64,000 nt of DNA from Trichomonas vaginalis G3 (taxonomy: Eukaryota > Parabasalia > Trichomonadida > Trichomonadidae). The notes under the pieces are model-generated. The model saw only the letters and a program-made list of their open reading frames with translations, did no database searches and was not told the origin of the DNA. The stretch covers positions 12,790,522-12,854,521 of the forward strand of contig NC_067204.1 of assembly GCF_026262505.1 (NCBI RefSeq). The letters run 5' to 3'. How positions within the stretch are numbered: the first letter of the stretch is position 1; each line of letters starts with the position of its first letter. Below, piece after piece: positions 20,623-31,444 of this stretch. Made by a program: the position numbers and the translations under genes.

Positions 20623-22992
20623 TTATAATAAACCAAGAAATTTTTCATCAATAATACCAATAATTGTCAATGATTTCAAATACATCGGGTGCATTTGCTT
20701 TTTGCAGGTTAATAAGTTACACTCAACAATTGCTTCCTTATTAAGAAAAGCAACCTCGAAAAGGTTATTTAGATATGACTGAGTTCGGTTTTGTATATCA
20801 ACCCCACATTTAAGTTTGTAACAATTTGCAAATGCATTTGATTCAACTTCTGAAACACAAATTGGTAGATTGATATGTGTTAATGAAATGCAATTTGCGA
20901 ATGCATAACGACCAATTGTTTGCACAGAATGATCTGGAATAAGAACATTTATGAGATTTCTGCATTCAAGAAATGCACCAGGAGATAAGATATGTACCGT
21001 CTCAGGAATATAAAAGTAGATGAGTTCAGATGCAGGAGGGAAGCAAACCAATGAGGTCTTGTTCTTATCAAATAGAACACCATTGATAACTAAAAAGAAT
21101 TCACTATGAGAGCATTCGAATGCTTTCAATGATCTGCAGCCCTTGAAGACTGAAAATCCAAGACTTTGTAATGAACAGTTTTCAGGAATTATAAATCGTT
21201 CTAAACTTGAACAATCCCTGAATGCATATTCTGATATTGAAATTGTTTGATTTGGCACTCTAAATGTTGTGATGTTAGTATATTGAAATGCATTTGCTTT
21301 TATTTCTCTGATACAATCTGAAAGTATAATATGGCGTAATTTTGTTGCATAACTAAATGTTGAAGACCTTATAGTTTCAATCGGAGAGTTTCCTAAAAAT
21401 GTTATGTTTTCAACACCAGAACTGCTAAAAACAGAACTTCCAAGAGTGGCTAATGATGGAGGGAGTTCAATTGATTTCAATGAAAGACAATTACTGAAGC
21501 AAGAATCGAATATTGCAGTAGTTTTATCACTTAACTTGATTGTTTTTAGCTTTTTACAAGAAGAAAAAACTCCGTTCAATAATATTGTGTTGCTTGACTC
21601 GAAAGTTACAATTTCTAATGATTGAGCTTTCTGAAATGCATAATTATCAATTTTCAATAAATTTATTTTAAAATGAATTTCGAGTGAATTGCATTCGAGG
21701 AAAGAGCTGGCTCCTATATAATTCAATGATTCTGGGAACACTGTATTATTGAATTTCAGACAATTTTCAAACGCTGAGCTACCTATTGATTCCAGAGAGT
21801 TTGGAAGATTAATATTCTGGAGATTAATACAGTCACGAAAGGCCGAGTTACCAATCCGAAGCAAATTGGAATCTGAAAGAAAATTTATTGTATTCAATTC
21901 CTGAATTCCACGGAAAGCGGCTTGTGATATTTCGATAACTGTATCTGGAATATCATATCTTTCATTTAAACTTAGACACAAAATAATTTTATCCATATTT
22001 GAATTATAAAGAATATTTTGATGATCAAACCAAAACTGGGAATCTGGAGGTAAAGTAAGATTTATATCATTTGGAAAGCATGATCCTCCAAAGTTTTTAA
22101 CGCTCTTTGGAATTATTATACTCTTAAGGTTGACACATTGAAAAAATGCATATGGTCCAATTGTTGTTACTCCTTCTTGAATTGTTATTTGAGAGATATT
22201 AGAATAGGCAAAGCAATTGTTTGGAATAATTGTCAAATTTTTCCCAAGAATGACTGTATCAAGATATTTGCATCTTTGAAACGCACCAGATTGAATCATT
22301 GTAACAGAATCTGTAATTATACATGATTTTAAATGTGAATATGCGAAAGCAGATCCTTGTATTATATTTAAAACTGAATTAAATGTTATTTCTTCTATCA
22401 AAGAATAAGAAAATGCATCTCCAATAACTTCTACAGTGTCTGGAATCCTAAATGAAGTCAAATTATTATATGGAAATAAAATAAGAAAAGTTTTTTGCTT
22501 ATTGTATAACACATTATCTTCTGCTAAATAATTCGTGTTATGGGAATCGCATTCTATAAATTCTATGGTTCTGCAACTTAAAAAAGCAGCGCGAGGAATA
22601 CTTCTTAGATTCTTTGAGAGAAAAATTCGTTTTAATGGAGTCTCCATAAAAACATATGATGCTATTGTTTCAAGCTTGGAATTAGGACTGATAGTTATTG
22701 AACTTAATGAACCAGACTTAGCGAAACAATATTCTCCTAAACTTTTAACTTCATCTGGAATAATAATTGATTGCAATGAATAGCAATGAGAAAAAGCATT
22801 GTTTGATAGTTCTTTGAGATTTTTTGGAAGAATGACATCAGATAGCAAAATACAACCAGAAAATGCTCTGAGTTGTATTTGCGTAAGATTCTCACAGTTT
22901 GTAAAATTAATTGTTCGAAGTTTTCTACAACTTTCAAAAGCATACATACCAATGGTCTTAAGTTTGGAATGCTGTGGAAATGTGATAGACAT
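20623..22992 (-). CDS. BspA-like leucine-rich repeat protein (TpLRR family)
   Basis: 789 residues consisting almost wholly of TpLRR repeats of about 23 residues with the pattern IPxxVxxIGxxAFxxCxxLxxIxF (examples: LKTIGMYAFESCRKLRTINF, TIGRYAFANCISLTHINLP). This is the BspA-like family, a large group of mostly surface or secreted proteins in Trichomonas thought to contact host cells or bacteria. No C-terminal membrane segment is seen; the protein ends EKFLGLL. The frame stays open for 49 more codons upstream to 23139, reading family-like words (ENNRVLYATDSCVDVHLK, NSAFKGSQSTL), but that part has no ATG and a TGA closes it. The 5' end is therefore probably truncated or mutated, and the ATG given is only the first available. 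Confidence 0.85.
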   Translation of the reverse strand: MSITFPQHSKLKTIGMYAFESCRKLRTINFTNCENLTQIQLRAFSGCILLSDVILPKNLKELSNNAFSHCYSLQSIIIPDEVKSLGEYCFAKSGSLSSITISPNSKLETIASYVFMETPLKRIFLSKNLRSIPRAAFLSCRTIEFIECDSHNTNYLAEDNVLYNKQKTFLILFPYNNLTSFRIPDTVEVIGDAFSYSLIEEITFNSVLNIIQGSAFAYSHLKSCIITDSVTMIQSGAFQRCKYLDTVILGKNLTIIPNNCFAYSNISQITIQEGVTTIGPYAFFQCVNLKSIIIPKSVKNFGGSCFPNDINLTLPPDSQFWFDHQNILYNSNMDKIILCLSLNERYDIPDTVIEISQAAFRGIQELNTINFLSDSNLLRIGNSAFRDCINLQNINLPNSLESIGSSAFENCLKFNNTVFPESLNYIGASSFLECNSLEIHFKINLLKIDNYAFQKAQSLEIVTFESSNTILLNGVFSSCKKLKTIKLSDKTTAIFDSCFSNCLSLKSIELPPSLATLGSSVFSSSGVENITFLGNSPIETIRSSTFSYATKLRHIILSDCIREIKANAFQYTNITTFRVPNQTISISEYAFRDCSSLERFIIPENCSLQSLGFSVFKGCRSLKAFECSHSEFFLVINGVLFDKNKTSLVCFPPASELIYFYIPETVHILSPGAFLECRNLINVLIPDHSVQTIGRYAFANCISLTHINLPICVSEVESNAFANCYKLKCGVDIQNRTQSYLNNLFEVAFLNKEAIVECNLLTCKKQMHPMYLKSLTIIGIIDEKFLGLL

Positions 22993-23139
22993 AAGGGTTG
23001 ATTGGCTCCCTTTGAAAGCACTATTTGATTCATCTCCATAAATAATTTCACATTCAACTTTAAGATGAACGTCAACGCAACTATCAGTTGCATATAGAAC
23101 TCGATTATTCTCTTTATAAGTCTCCCCAACAACTATTTT

Positions 23140-23685
23140 TCAGATGACGCTATTTCATAAAAATAAAATAATCGGAACAATTAATACAATTATGATTGAA
23201 ATATATTAACCAAAGCAATGTGTTCTAGATTTTTTAAAAATATGTGTTCAAAGTGACGATTATGTCAATATTTTGTAATCAAAAATTGACAAATTTTCAG
23301 AATGAAAAGAACGAAGTTTTACAAATGTCCCATGATAGAAATGAATGACAAGACAGAAAACTTGTCTTGTGATATGAAATTGTGAGATTCTCATAGAATA
23401 TTTTAAATGCCAAAAGTTTACAAAATTCCCAACATTCACAAAAAATCAGCAACGGCAAGGACAGATTATGCGATTTTCATCGTATAGCCAATTTTAGCTA
23501 TTTTAGATGTCTTTGCAATGACTAAGAGTGGAAATATACCAAATTTCAAAGTTTCATTATTCGATCATAAATATCGGCAGTTATTTCTATATGATCTCAA
23601 ATCTCTTAGTGTTACTAGTGATAAATCCATCAAAATCCAAGGCATATTTTTCCCATTTGAACTAAAATTTTGACACTTTTTTTGA
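23140..23685. other. Divergent intergenic region, nothing recognised
   Basis: Spacer between the divergent BspA-like and UBR-type genes. It should hold both promoters. No clear Inr was picked. Confidence 0.4.
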
Positions 23686-26600
23686 ATGAATGATGTTTTT
23701 AGTGAGATTTCTCGATGTATAAAAATGGATATTCCTAAATTTATAGAATTAATAGACGAGTACATCCTACCAGAGAATATCAAATCACCAATTGACCATA
23801 AATCTTACTATCAGACGGCAGCTCCATATCCATCTTGTACTTATGTATGGGAAGACGATTCATTAGTAGCAATTTGCAGAGAATGTTCAGTTTCTCCAAT
23901 GTCTGTAATATGTTTAGATTGCTTTGAACACTCAGATCATCACAATCATTTAACTTTTTTAGTTAGATCAGAATATGGATTCTGTGATTGCGGAAAAGCC
24001 AGCAATATGAAAGTGCAAGCATTCTGCACACATCATCACGATCCAAAAATTCCAACATCACAAATTCCGGAAAATGAAAAGGAAAAATTCAGACAAGTGA
24101 TCGATCTAATCGTTTCAAACATACCATTTTACTGTAGTTGCGATACAAATTCTGCCGTTTCCCTATTAAAATGGATAAATGGTTGGATCAGGGCAAGTTA
24201 CTTGCATATGAAGGTAGTAGCCGATGTATTTATAGAAAAATTCAATCTGACGAACTTCCTGCTTCGATCAGGAAAGATGGATTTGAGAATTATTGATGAA
24301 TTTGTAACAACTTTAATTTTCTTACACAGTTGTGAGGATTTCAATCTATATTTACTGAAACAATGCATCTCCTTATTCCCCAATTGCGTTTCAATACTTC
24401 TAGAGCTTGCTTCTGTTATAAGTCACTCTCCAGATTTATTAACTACGACACCACCATTCCCACAGTTCCACAAGGTGACTCAAACGTTTCTTTTCTGCAT
24501 AAAGAATGATTTGCTACAGAAAGTTATCCATACAATGGACTGGATTAATCCATTTCTAGATTCTATCAAATTAATCTTCGATAGAGGGCTAAACGACTAC
24601 GACAAAAATAACTCATGCGCTAGAATTGCCATATCCATGCTTTTCAGCCTTACAGAACTCATGCAACATATTATAAAAAATTTAAATCAAGAAGAACTTA
24701 TACAATTCATCAGAAAATACGTCGATGCTGTACTACCTCTAGAAGGCCAATTTGTCTTCGATTCATCCATTGGAGATTTCGTTCCTGGAACTGGAAGAAT
24801 TGCATATGTCCAAATTACGGAATTAGAATTTACATCGTTCAATATAATTAATCTTAGGAAATGTGTCGTTCCAGATATAATCGAGATTTTTATTACGAAG
24901 TTTTTGAACAATCTTTCGTCAAATAACTACGAAACAATCGAAGACAAGATTGTTTACCACAGATTCTTCGATGATGAACATGTTAAAACAAGTTTGTCCC
25001 TTGGCTTGCACTCTTTTGCCCTTGATCAGTTATTATTACAAAATGATTTGAAAAAATCATTCGAAACACTTTCCAAAACCCATAACTACTCATACGATGA
25101 CCTAGCCATATACTGGGCCCTCCTTCCTTTGAGGTTTATTGGGTTATCCCAGCTAAATTCCTTCAAATTAGTCACAATGGACCAAATATTGAGCCGCTAC
25201 ATCGATATCAACCAAAATTGGGCCAATATACACCTCAGATTCAAGCAATGCTTCATAATTGTGCAGACAATGCTTGGATTAGCGAGAGACAAAGACGCTT
25301 TCCTTAAAATGATATGTTATACGTGTGGTTTAGATGCAGATTACTGCACAGACTACGAAATAGGTATAATGGAATTCAATGTTTTGATGATAATTTGCGG
25401 ATTAATTTTTGACAGGTATTTAGTGAAGAATGATGAACGAATGATCCGTAAATTGAGTTTTATTTCAAGAATGACCAGCGGACCTCAAAGTATCAATGAG
25501 TTATTGACTGGAATGCAAACTCCTGATTTTTTCCAGAAGGAAATAATAGAGGACGTATTAGAAGTCGCAAGGCAAATTGCAGGAACAGACAAGTTCGTTG
25601 TAAGAAACGCGTCAGAATGGAATGTTGTCGCTCCTTGGGTTCCAAATAATTTAATCCACGGAGCAGTGTTATCGAAACTTAGTAGCGGTACGAGATTTTT
25701 CCCGTTCCCGGAGTGGGAAGACCCAATACGTCCGGAAATTGATCTAAAACCTTGTCTGAATTCGAGAGTTTTATTTGCATTGATTTTCCAGATAATTTCG
25801 AACACGGTACACTTCTCAGGATACACAGATCCGGTAACTGCTAACGTTTGCTCAGGTTTACTAGTAAGAATGGGCGAATTATTCCCTGATCCTCCAAAAG
25901 AAATGCCAAAGGTATGTAGTCCGCCAAAAGCAAAGACACTGGAAGACTTGATCAAGGTATTACCAAACAATTTGTACGCTTTCGTAAGATTTCAAGTTGC
26001 ATATCGAGGTAGCGAAGCAACATGCGTACTCCAGATGCTTGAATGCCTCGGAAAAGTATCAGAAAGGATTTTCCATGTCTTAGATCCCGATAGAGTTAAG
26101 ACGCCTTGTTCACCACGCCAAGAAACAGAACAAAAAGTCTTAATTGCAAGCGCAAAAAAGCAAGCAATCGATTTTATCAGGAACACACCTTTGCCATTCG
26201 ATTCCCATAAGGTCAAAAACGCAAATTACTCGAAATGTAACATTTGCGGTAAAAAAGACAATCTTTGGCTCCCAGTTTACGCTTACAAAAACGGTTTGCC
26301 AAAATTTATCGGTCTTGACGTTGACACAGTTTTATCATTATTTGCATGTCCTCATTGCGTACATATCAGTTGTGTTCCGAAAAATACATGTTATTTATGC
26401 AAAAATGATAATTTCAAGGCAAATTGCTTTGTTCCTATGAATCCAACCCCTGAAAACGCGCAGATATTCCTCTCTGCGCTCTTCCCGAACGAGCCAGCTG
26501 AGAAATGGCCCGCTTTAGGCATTAATACTTTGACATATGAAGTTCATGCGATCGAAATGAGGCACAGAATGAATCCATTTGCACTTGACAATGCAAATCA

Positions 26601-27312
26601 AAGGATTCTCCTTGAGAAAACCTTCCTTTGCATTCAAAGTTTCGATGACATTGACTCGAATTGCCTTGTTCATGACCCGGTCGCTTCTCTCTTCATGCTT
26701 TTGATGGATGATTACGACTTCTCAGTGTTTCTCGATATCATACGGACCTTGTCCATTGATCTTTCTCCAAAAGATTTGTATGTATTTTTGAGATGTTGCC
26801 GTATTATAGCTCGCTTCTTATATAATAAGGCAGCAAGAGACTGGGATGACGAAATGTCCGCCGAAAAGCTCAAAATCTTCTTTGGAATTGATAATGTCAA
26901 AGAAATTGTTTTGGAAAAGTTCAAATTCAAAGATTTGGACCAAAACTTGATGTACATGATACTCAAGAGCGGTGTTAAAGAGACTGATTTGTTCGGATCA
27001 ACTTATTACGACTTGTTGACAGGAGATATAATTTTAGGAAGCCACGATCACCTTGAACCGATCAAACAACTTCGTCAACATGTTAAAGATAAGTGGAATA
27101 GCTCATTTTCTATCTTGGTTCCTTTGCAGGGCGGAAAACATGCAATAATCATAGATGGAAACGAGACAATCTACTATTTGATGCCGTTATACTACAATCC
27201 GTATAGAACTGAGATGGGAATCCTTGAATGTCCTTATGTTCTATCAAGAGATGTTAATGATTATCTTATCGATTGTATTTTATCAGGATATTGGCTCGTG
27301 CTGAGCAAATAA
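23686..27312 (+). CDS. UBR-box E3 ubiquitin ligase (UBR1/2/3-like)
   Basis: 1208 residues. The UBR box lies at about 48-120 with its zinc-ligand pattern (CRECSVSPMSVICLDCFE, HSDHHNH, FCDCG, CTHHH), the fold that binds N-degrons. A long helical middle follows, then a RING-type zinc segment at about 848-905 (CNICGKK, CPHCVHISC, CYLC) and a C-terminal helical cap ending in a short basic tail. This is the architecture of the N-end-rule ligases that ubiquitylate proteins with destabilising N-termini. Animal UBR1 is longer (about 1750 residues), so the middle is compact here. No ClpS-like N-domain was identified by eye. Codon use is normal and the gene is intact. Confidence 0.88.
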   Translation: MNDVFSEISRCIKMDIPKFIELIDEYILPENIKSPIDHKSYYQTAAPYPSCTYVWEDDSLVAICRECSVSPMSVICLDCFEHSDHHNHLTFLVRSEYGFCDCGKASNMKVQAFCTHHHDPKIPTSQIPENEKEKFRQVIDLIVSNIPFYCSCDTNSAVSLLKWINGWIRASYLHMKVVADVFIEKFNLTNFLLRSGKMDLRIIDEFVTTLIFLHSCEDFNLYLLKQCISLFPNCVSILLELASVISHSPDLLTTTPPFPQFHKVTQTFLFCIKNDLLQKVIHTMDWINPFLDSIKLIFDRGLNDYDKNNSCARIAISMLFSLTELMQHIIKNLNQEELIQFIRKYVDAVLPLEGQFVFDSSIGDFVPGTGRIAYVQITELEFTSFNIINLRKCVVPDIIEIFITKFLNNLSSNNYETIEDKIVYHRFFDDEHVKTSLSLGLHSFALDQLLLQNDLKKSFETLSKTHNYSYDDLAIYWALLPLRFIGLSQLNSFKLVTMDQILSRYIDINQNWANIHLRFKQCFIIVQTMLGLARDKDAFLKMICYTCGLDADYCTDYEIGIMEFNVLMIICGLIFDRYLVKNDERMIRKLSFISRMTSGPQSINELLTGMQTPDFFQKEIIEDVLEVARQIAGTDKFVVRNASEWNVVAPWVPNNLIHGAVLSKLSSGTRFFPFPEWEDPIRPEIDLKPCLNSRVLFALIFQIISNTVHFSGYTDPVTANVCSGLLVRMGELFPDPPKEMPKVCSPPKAKTLEDLIKVLPNNLYAFVRFQVAYRGSEATCVLQMLECLGKVSERIFHVLDPDRVKTPCSPRQETEQKVLIASAKKQAIDFIRNTPLPFDSHKVKNANYSKCNICGKKDNLWLPVYAYKNGLPKFIGLDVDTVLSLFACPHCVHISCVPKNTCYLCKNDNFKANCFVPMNPTPENAQIFLSALFPNEPAEKWPALGINTLTYEVHAIEMRHRMNPFALDNANQRILLEKTFLCIQSFDDIDSNCLVHDPVASLFMLLMDDYDFSVFLDIIRTLSIDLSPKDLYVFLRCCRIIARFLYNKAARDWDDEMSAEKLKIFFGIDNVKEIVLEKFKFKDLDQNLMYMILKSGVKETDLFGSTYYDLLTGDIILGSHDHLEPIKQLRQHVKDKWNSSFSILVPLQGGKHAIIIDGNETIYYLMPLYYNPYRTEMGILECPYVLSRDVNDYLIDCILSGYWLVLSK

Positions 27313-28305
27313 TATGTATCATTATGTTAAATAAATATTTGTTTGTATTATTTTTTATTTGCTTCTAGTTACCCTTAATTTTTTTTACTTTTACAACTCA
27401 ATATAAAGAAATTTTTTTTATATGGTATTATTATTGTCGTCTGGCGGTTTTAAACAACAATGCGAATTGAACTTTTAGCCAGATAAAGAGCTATTCCATA
27501 TATCATGCGTGTTTGCACACTATATATATAGATGGAATTGATGTTCTTCCTTTATTTATGTACCAAAACATGCTTGTAAAATCTCTATATTAGACGACAA
27601 TGATAACTTTGTCACTTTTCCGGACGACAATTTGAAATACAATAGAGTCATTATGTTTTATTATTCTTCTTACTCCAATTTGATACATGCACACTTATTT
27701 TTGAGATCACATGAAAACTAATAGTTTATCAATATACTGAAAGTTCCGCAAATATCGTTAAGGAGCTCATGCAATAGACCGTTGGTTCATTCTACGATTA
27801 AAATATTTTCAATTTTTATTCTAATGTCATTAGAACAAGAAAAGTGATTATGGTGTATAAATAGAAAGGATGCTATAGTTATATTTATAAATGGAATATT
27901 AACTCTGCTTCATTGACGGTATCGTATCAATTGTTTGCATTTTTCGATGAAAGACAATTCCTCTAACCAAATTGAATTTTATTTTTTCTTTTCCTAAACG
28001 GCATCTAATTTTAAATATATTTTATCTTAAAACTTAATTAAATGAGTATTGATAGACAATACCTATCCTACAGATACTTCAAGAGATTTGACACATCAAA
28101 TCATTAATGGTATACAATTGTCCACAATTACACTTGTTTGACGTATTATGAGCCACAAAATATTAAAAGGCTTTCTTGGGATTCGCGTTTTATATATAAA
28201 AAACTACAAAAATTTATAAATCAATATGTGAATGTTTATTCGATTAATCGAAATTTAATTTCATTAGTTTAGGGGAAAAAAGTTTTAAAGGGAACTTTCC
28301 AGTAT
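27313..28305. other. Intergenic, holds a shared coding-like fragment
   Basis: AT-rich. At 27587-27631 the plus strand reads ILDDNDNFVTFPDDN, matching the fragment at 10071-10119. No start or full gene is apparent. Nothing else is recognised. Confidence 0.45.
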
Positions 28306-28500
28306 TTAAAGATGAATTACAATGCACCTATATTTATTATAACACTGAGCAAGCTCTTCTTTTGATACAAAATATCGAACTGTTTTTTGCTTATCTGATG
28401 TTTTGAGACTCATGTATCCATGACCATCGTTATATATTGCATTACGAATGTCGCCTTCAATTTCTTCATGGATAATCCTAATCTTTGATCTACCGCTCAT
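28306..28500 (-). CDS. Small MSG-family protein, divergent partner of an ankyrin gene
   Basis: 64 residues starting MSGRSKIRIIHEEIEGD. The open frame extends upstream to 28578, but the internal ATG is chosen because the related gene at 40581 begins MSGR at the same place. Shared features are a basic/acidic N-terminus, a GYM tripeptide near the middle and a C-terminal block V/ITKEELA (here VSKEELAQCYNKY, there ITKEELAKFKKK). No known domain was recognised. It lies head to head with the type 1 ankyrin gene that starts 316 bp away, an arrangement repeated at two other loci here. Confidence 0.6.
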   Translation of the reverse strand: MSGRSKIRIIHEEIEGDIRNAIYNDGHGYMSLKTSDKQKTVRYFVSKEELAQCYNKYRCIVIHL

Positions 28501-28815
28501 GATATAATAAATATGGCGGTTTGATATTAGATTCAGAATATAACCGTAATTACAACATTTTTCTACTATAAATTTCAAATATTTAGCTATTTTCTATATT
28601 TATATATATAGATATAGACCTATATAGACAATATCCTTGTTATAAATTTATATCATTCGAACGATTAAAATTTCTGGTCATTATTAAAAGTAGCCATTTT
28701 TATGCACTTTTCACAAAAATTTTATATTGAATATTTCACAAAATTTGAGTGGCGAATTGAAAAAGCGAAAAAAATTAATCATTATTAAAAATTCTCTTCA
28801 GATAAATTACGATTC
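28501..28815. other. Shared upstream region of the small gene and the ankyrin gene
   Basis: AT-rich region expected to contain two divergent promoters. No strict Inr match is seen for either gene. Confidence 0.4.
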
Positions 28816-31116
28816 ATGTGTTGCCAGTATTTAAAGAAATATCGGGATTTCATAGGAGCTTATGAGAATCTTTATCACATAAAAGCAGATCAATTTGTTG
28901 AAGAAATTTCCAACCTTGTAGAAACTGTTTTAATCTGCAAGTACAAAGTACCAATCCACTTGTTATTCATGAGTATATTCAACGCTATTAAGTACAATTA
29001 TCGATCAATTGTTACATATGTCAATATGCTTAACATCATATTGAACAAACATTCATTCAAATATAAAGATCTATTACAATATAAAACTTTATATGTCTGT
29101 GGAGATTTGTGTTCTGATGAAATACATGAGTGTTTACAAGTTTCGAGAAAATCAAATACAATTAATCAAATCGAATTTGATACAAATACATTTCCGAAAG
29201 AAGATGAAATTCAGTATGTTTTAATGAATGATCAAGTTGACAAGTTCAGAGAATATGTTACACAACATCCATTAGAAAGTATTTCAATAAGAATCCCTTG
29301 TTTTGTAAGGATGGATCCTATTGAAGCATGTTGTTATTTTGGATCTGTCAACATTTTCTTTTTCATCATTTCAAATTATGAAATCAAAATATCGGATCAA
29401 TGTTATCAATATTCATTCATTGGAGGAAATATTGACATCATTAATGAAATCACGAAAAACAACAAAATCGATGAAAAGTGTTTTAGCAATATTGTCGCAT
29501 CCCATAATAATCAATGTCTCGATTATGTATTCGAAAGAGATCTTTTTGATCCAGAGTTTATTAATGGTGATTTAATTATCAAGTCACAAAACTTGAAAAT
29601 CGTTTTCATGTTGCTCGAAAAACACAAAGATTTAATTATTCCATGGTGTGCAGCATTCCCACAGACCATCGATATTCTGATGAATGAGAATATTGATATT
29701 TCGAAAATATCATTAATAGGATGCACGGCTATTCATTATGCATCAGTCGGAAATTGTAAAGAAATTGCAGAATTTCTTATTTCACACGGTGTTGATATCA
29801 ATGTAAAAAATGATTATAATGAGACGGCTCTTCATTATTCACCATATAAAGAAACAACTGAAGTTCTAATTTCACATGGTATTGATATCAATTGGAAGCA
29901 GAAACATGGATACACGGCTCTTCATTTAGCAGCCAATATCAATAGCGAAGAAGTAGTTGAACTTCTTCTATCACATGGTGCTGACGTCAATGCAAAAGAT
30001 AAAGAGGGAGAAACACCTCTTCATCATGCAGCAAAAAATAATTGTAAAGAAACGGCTGAGTTCCTAATATCGCATGGTGCTGATGTCAATGCAAAAGATA
30101 AAAATAATAAAACGCCTCTTCATAAGACAACTACAAATAATTGTAAAGAAACAGCTGAAATTCTTATTTCACATGGTGTTGATGTCAATTCAAAAGATAA
30201 AGAAGAAAAAACGCCTCTTCATCATGCAGCAAAAAATAATTCTATTGAAACAGCCGAATATCTTATTTCACATGGTGCTGATGTCAATGCAAAGGATAAA
30301 GATGGTAATCCGCCTATTTATTGGGCAATCATGAAAACTAATAAAGATATTATACGACTTCTAATAGAACATGGTGCTGATATTAAGCTAAAGAATAAGC
30401 ATGGAAGAAATATACTTCATTGGGCAACAGAAGTATGGGATCCGATATGCATTGTCCTACCTTGTGATCAACCTAATATAGGTACTTTTCGCCTTGCAAA
30501 AGATAAAAGCATTAAAGAAGTTTTAGAGATTCTCATATTATGTGGCATCGATATCAATTCAAAAGATAAATATGGTAATACTCCCCTTCATTTGGCAGCA
30601 TATGGAAAACTTAAAATTACTGTTGAATTTTTAATAGCAAATGGTGCTAATGTTAATGCAAGAAATAATGTTGAAAAAACTCCTCTTCATCTTGCAACAA
30701 AAGGCAATGGTAAAAAAGTGGCAGAAATGCTTCTTTGCCATGGTGCAGATATTAATGCCAAAGATGCAAAAGGGAATACATCTCTTTGTCTTAATGCACA
30801 TTCATTTCATCAAAAAATCACAAACATTCTAATATCTCATGGGGCAGACATCAATTCAAAAAATAATGATGGCTGGACTGCATTACATATTGCAATAAAG
30901 GAAGATCAAACAGAAATATCGAAAATTCTTATATCACATGGTGCAGATGTTAATGTGAAGGAAAATAAAGGAAATACTCCTCTTCATTTTGCTGCCAAAC
31001 ATTATAGACAATCTGTAATAGAACTTCTTTTATCAAATGGTGCTGATATTAATCCTAAGAATAAAGATGGAAAAACACCTCTTCATTATGCAGTTAAAAC
31101 ATGTTATAAAAAATAG
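28816..31116 (+). CDS. Ankyrin protein type 1, third copy, frameshifted near its 3' end
   Basis: 766 residues to the first stop. Residues 1-295 are the non-ankyrin N-terminal region with the DUF3447-like block EACCYFGSVNIFFFIISNYE and QYSFIGGNIDIINEI. This region is almost identical in DNA and protein to the copies at 37988 and 44371. About 14 ankyrin repeats follow (TALHLAANINSEEVVELLLS, HGADVNAKDKEG types). The last repeat breaks at an A run: after CYKK the frame hits TAG, while a single added A would restore reading into the homologous C-terminus. The product as written lacks the conserved last 80 residues. A binding role is likely; the partner is unknown. Confidence 0.85.
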   Translation: MCCQYLKKYRDFIGAYENLYHIKADQFVEEISNLVETVLICKYKVPIHLLFMSIFNAIKYNYRSIVTYVNMLNIILNKHSFKYKDLLQYKTLYVCGDLCSDEIHECLQVSRKSNTINQIEFDTNTFPKEDEIQYVLMNDQVDKFREYVTQHPLESISIRIPCFVRMDPIEACCYFGSVNIFFFIISNYEIKISDQCYQYSFIGGNIDIINEITKNNKIDEKCFSNIVASHNNQCLDYVFERDLFDPEFINGDLIIKSQNLKIVFMLLEKHKDLIIPWCAAFPQTIDILMNENIDISKISLIGCTAIHYASVGNCKEIAEFLISHGVDINVKNDYNETALHYSPYKETTEVLISHGIDINWKQKHGYTALHLAANINSEEVVELLLSHGADVNAKDKEGETPLHHAAKNNCKETAEFLISHGADVNAKDKNNKTPLHKTTTNNCKETAEILISHGVDVNSKDKEEKTPLHHAAKNNSIETAEYLISHGADVNAKDKDGNPPIYWAIMKTNKDIIRLLIEHGADIKLKNKHGRNILHWATEVWDPICIVLPCDQPNIGTFRLAKDKSIKEVLEILILCGIDINSKDKYGNTPLHLAAYGKLKITVEFLIANGANVNARNNVEKTPLHLATKGNGKKVAEMLLCHGADINAKDAKGNTSLCLNAHSFHQKITNILISHGADINSKNNDGWTALHIAIKEDQTEISKILISHGADVNVKENKGNTPLHFAAKHYRQSVIELLLSNGADINPKNKDGKTPLHYAVKTCYKK

Positions 31117-31355
31117 TTAAACTTCTTATATCACATGGTGCAGATATCAATATAAAAGATAATAACGGAAAAACGCCTTTAAACTTAGCAACGGAAATTA
31201 GTCAAAAAGCACCCACCGAAATTTTTACATCATGCTTGGAATATTTTAATGCAAAAGATAAAGAAGGGAAAATTCTTCTTACGCCTGAAATGGAAAAGAA
31301 TAATATTAAAATTATTCAGCTTCTTAAAATTCATGGATCATATATGAATTCGTAG
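31117..31355 (+). pseudogene. Out-of-frame C-terminus of the preceding ankyrin gene
   Basis: In the next frame the DNA reads KLLISHGADINIKDNNGKT, then ATEISQKAPTE, AKDKEGKILLTPEMEK and IIQLLKIHGSYMNS before TAG at 31353-31355. The same words close the intact copy at 37988-40276 (AKDKEGKILLTPEMEKRNNK). The gene therefore once ended here. A one-base loss in a run of A is the only lesion needed to explain the split. Confidence 0.8.
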
Positions 31356-31444
31356 CAAAATTATGAAAATATATTCCATAATAATAATGCCGTTATGATT
31401 ATGGAAAAAAAATTAATTCTCTAGTAATAAACAAATACATTTAT

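Noticed and set aside
22737-23132. 131-codon minus-strand frame overlapping the BspA-like gene start
   Set aside because: Alternate frame of the repeat gene without its own ATG start; the BspA frame carries the LRR pattern.
28501-28578. N-terminal extension of the small gene (MKFIVEKCCNYG...)
   Set aside because: The related genes start at MSGR/MSGL; the extension is not conserved in them.
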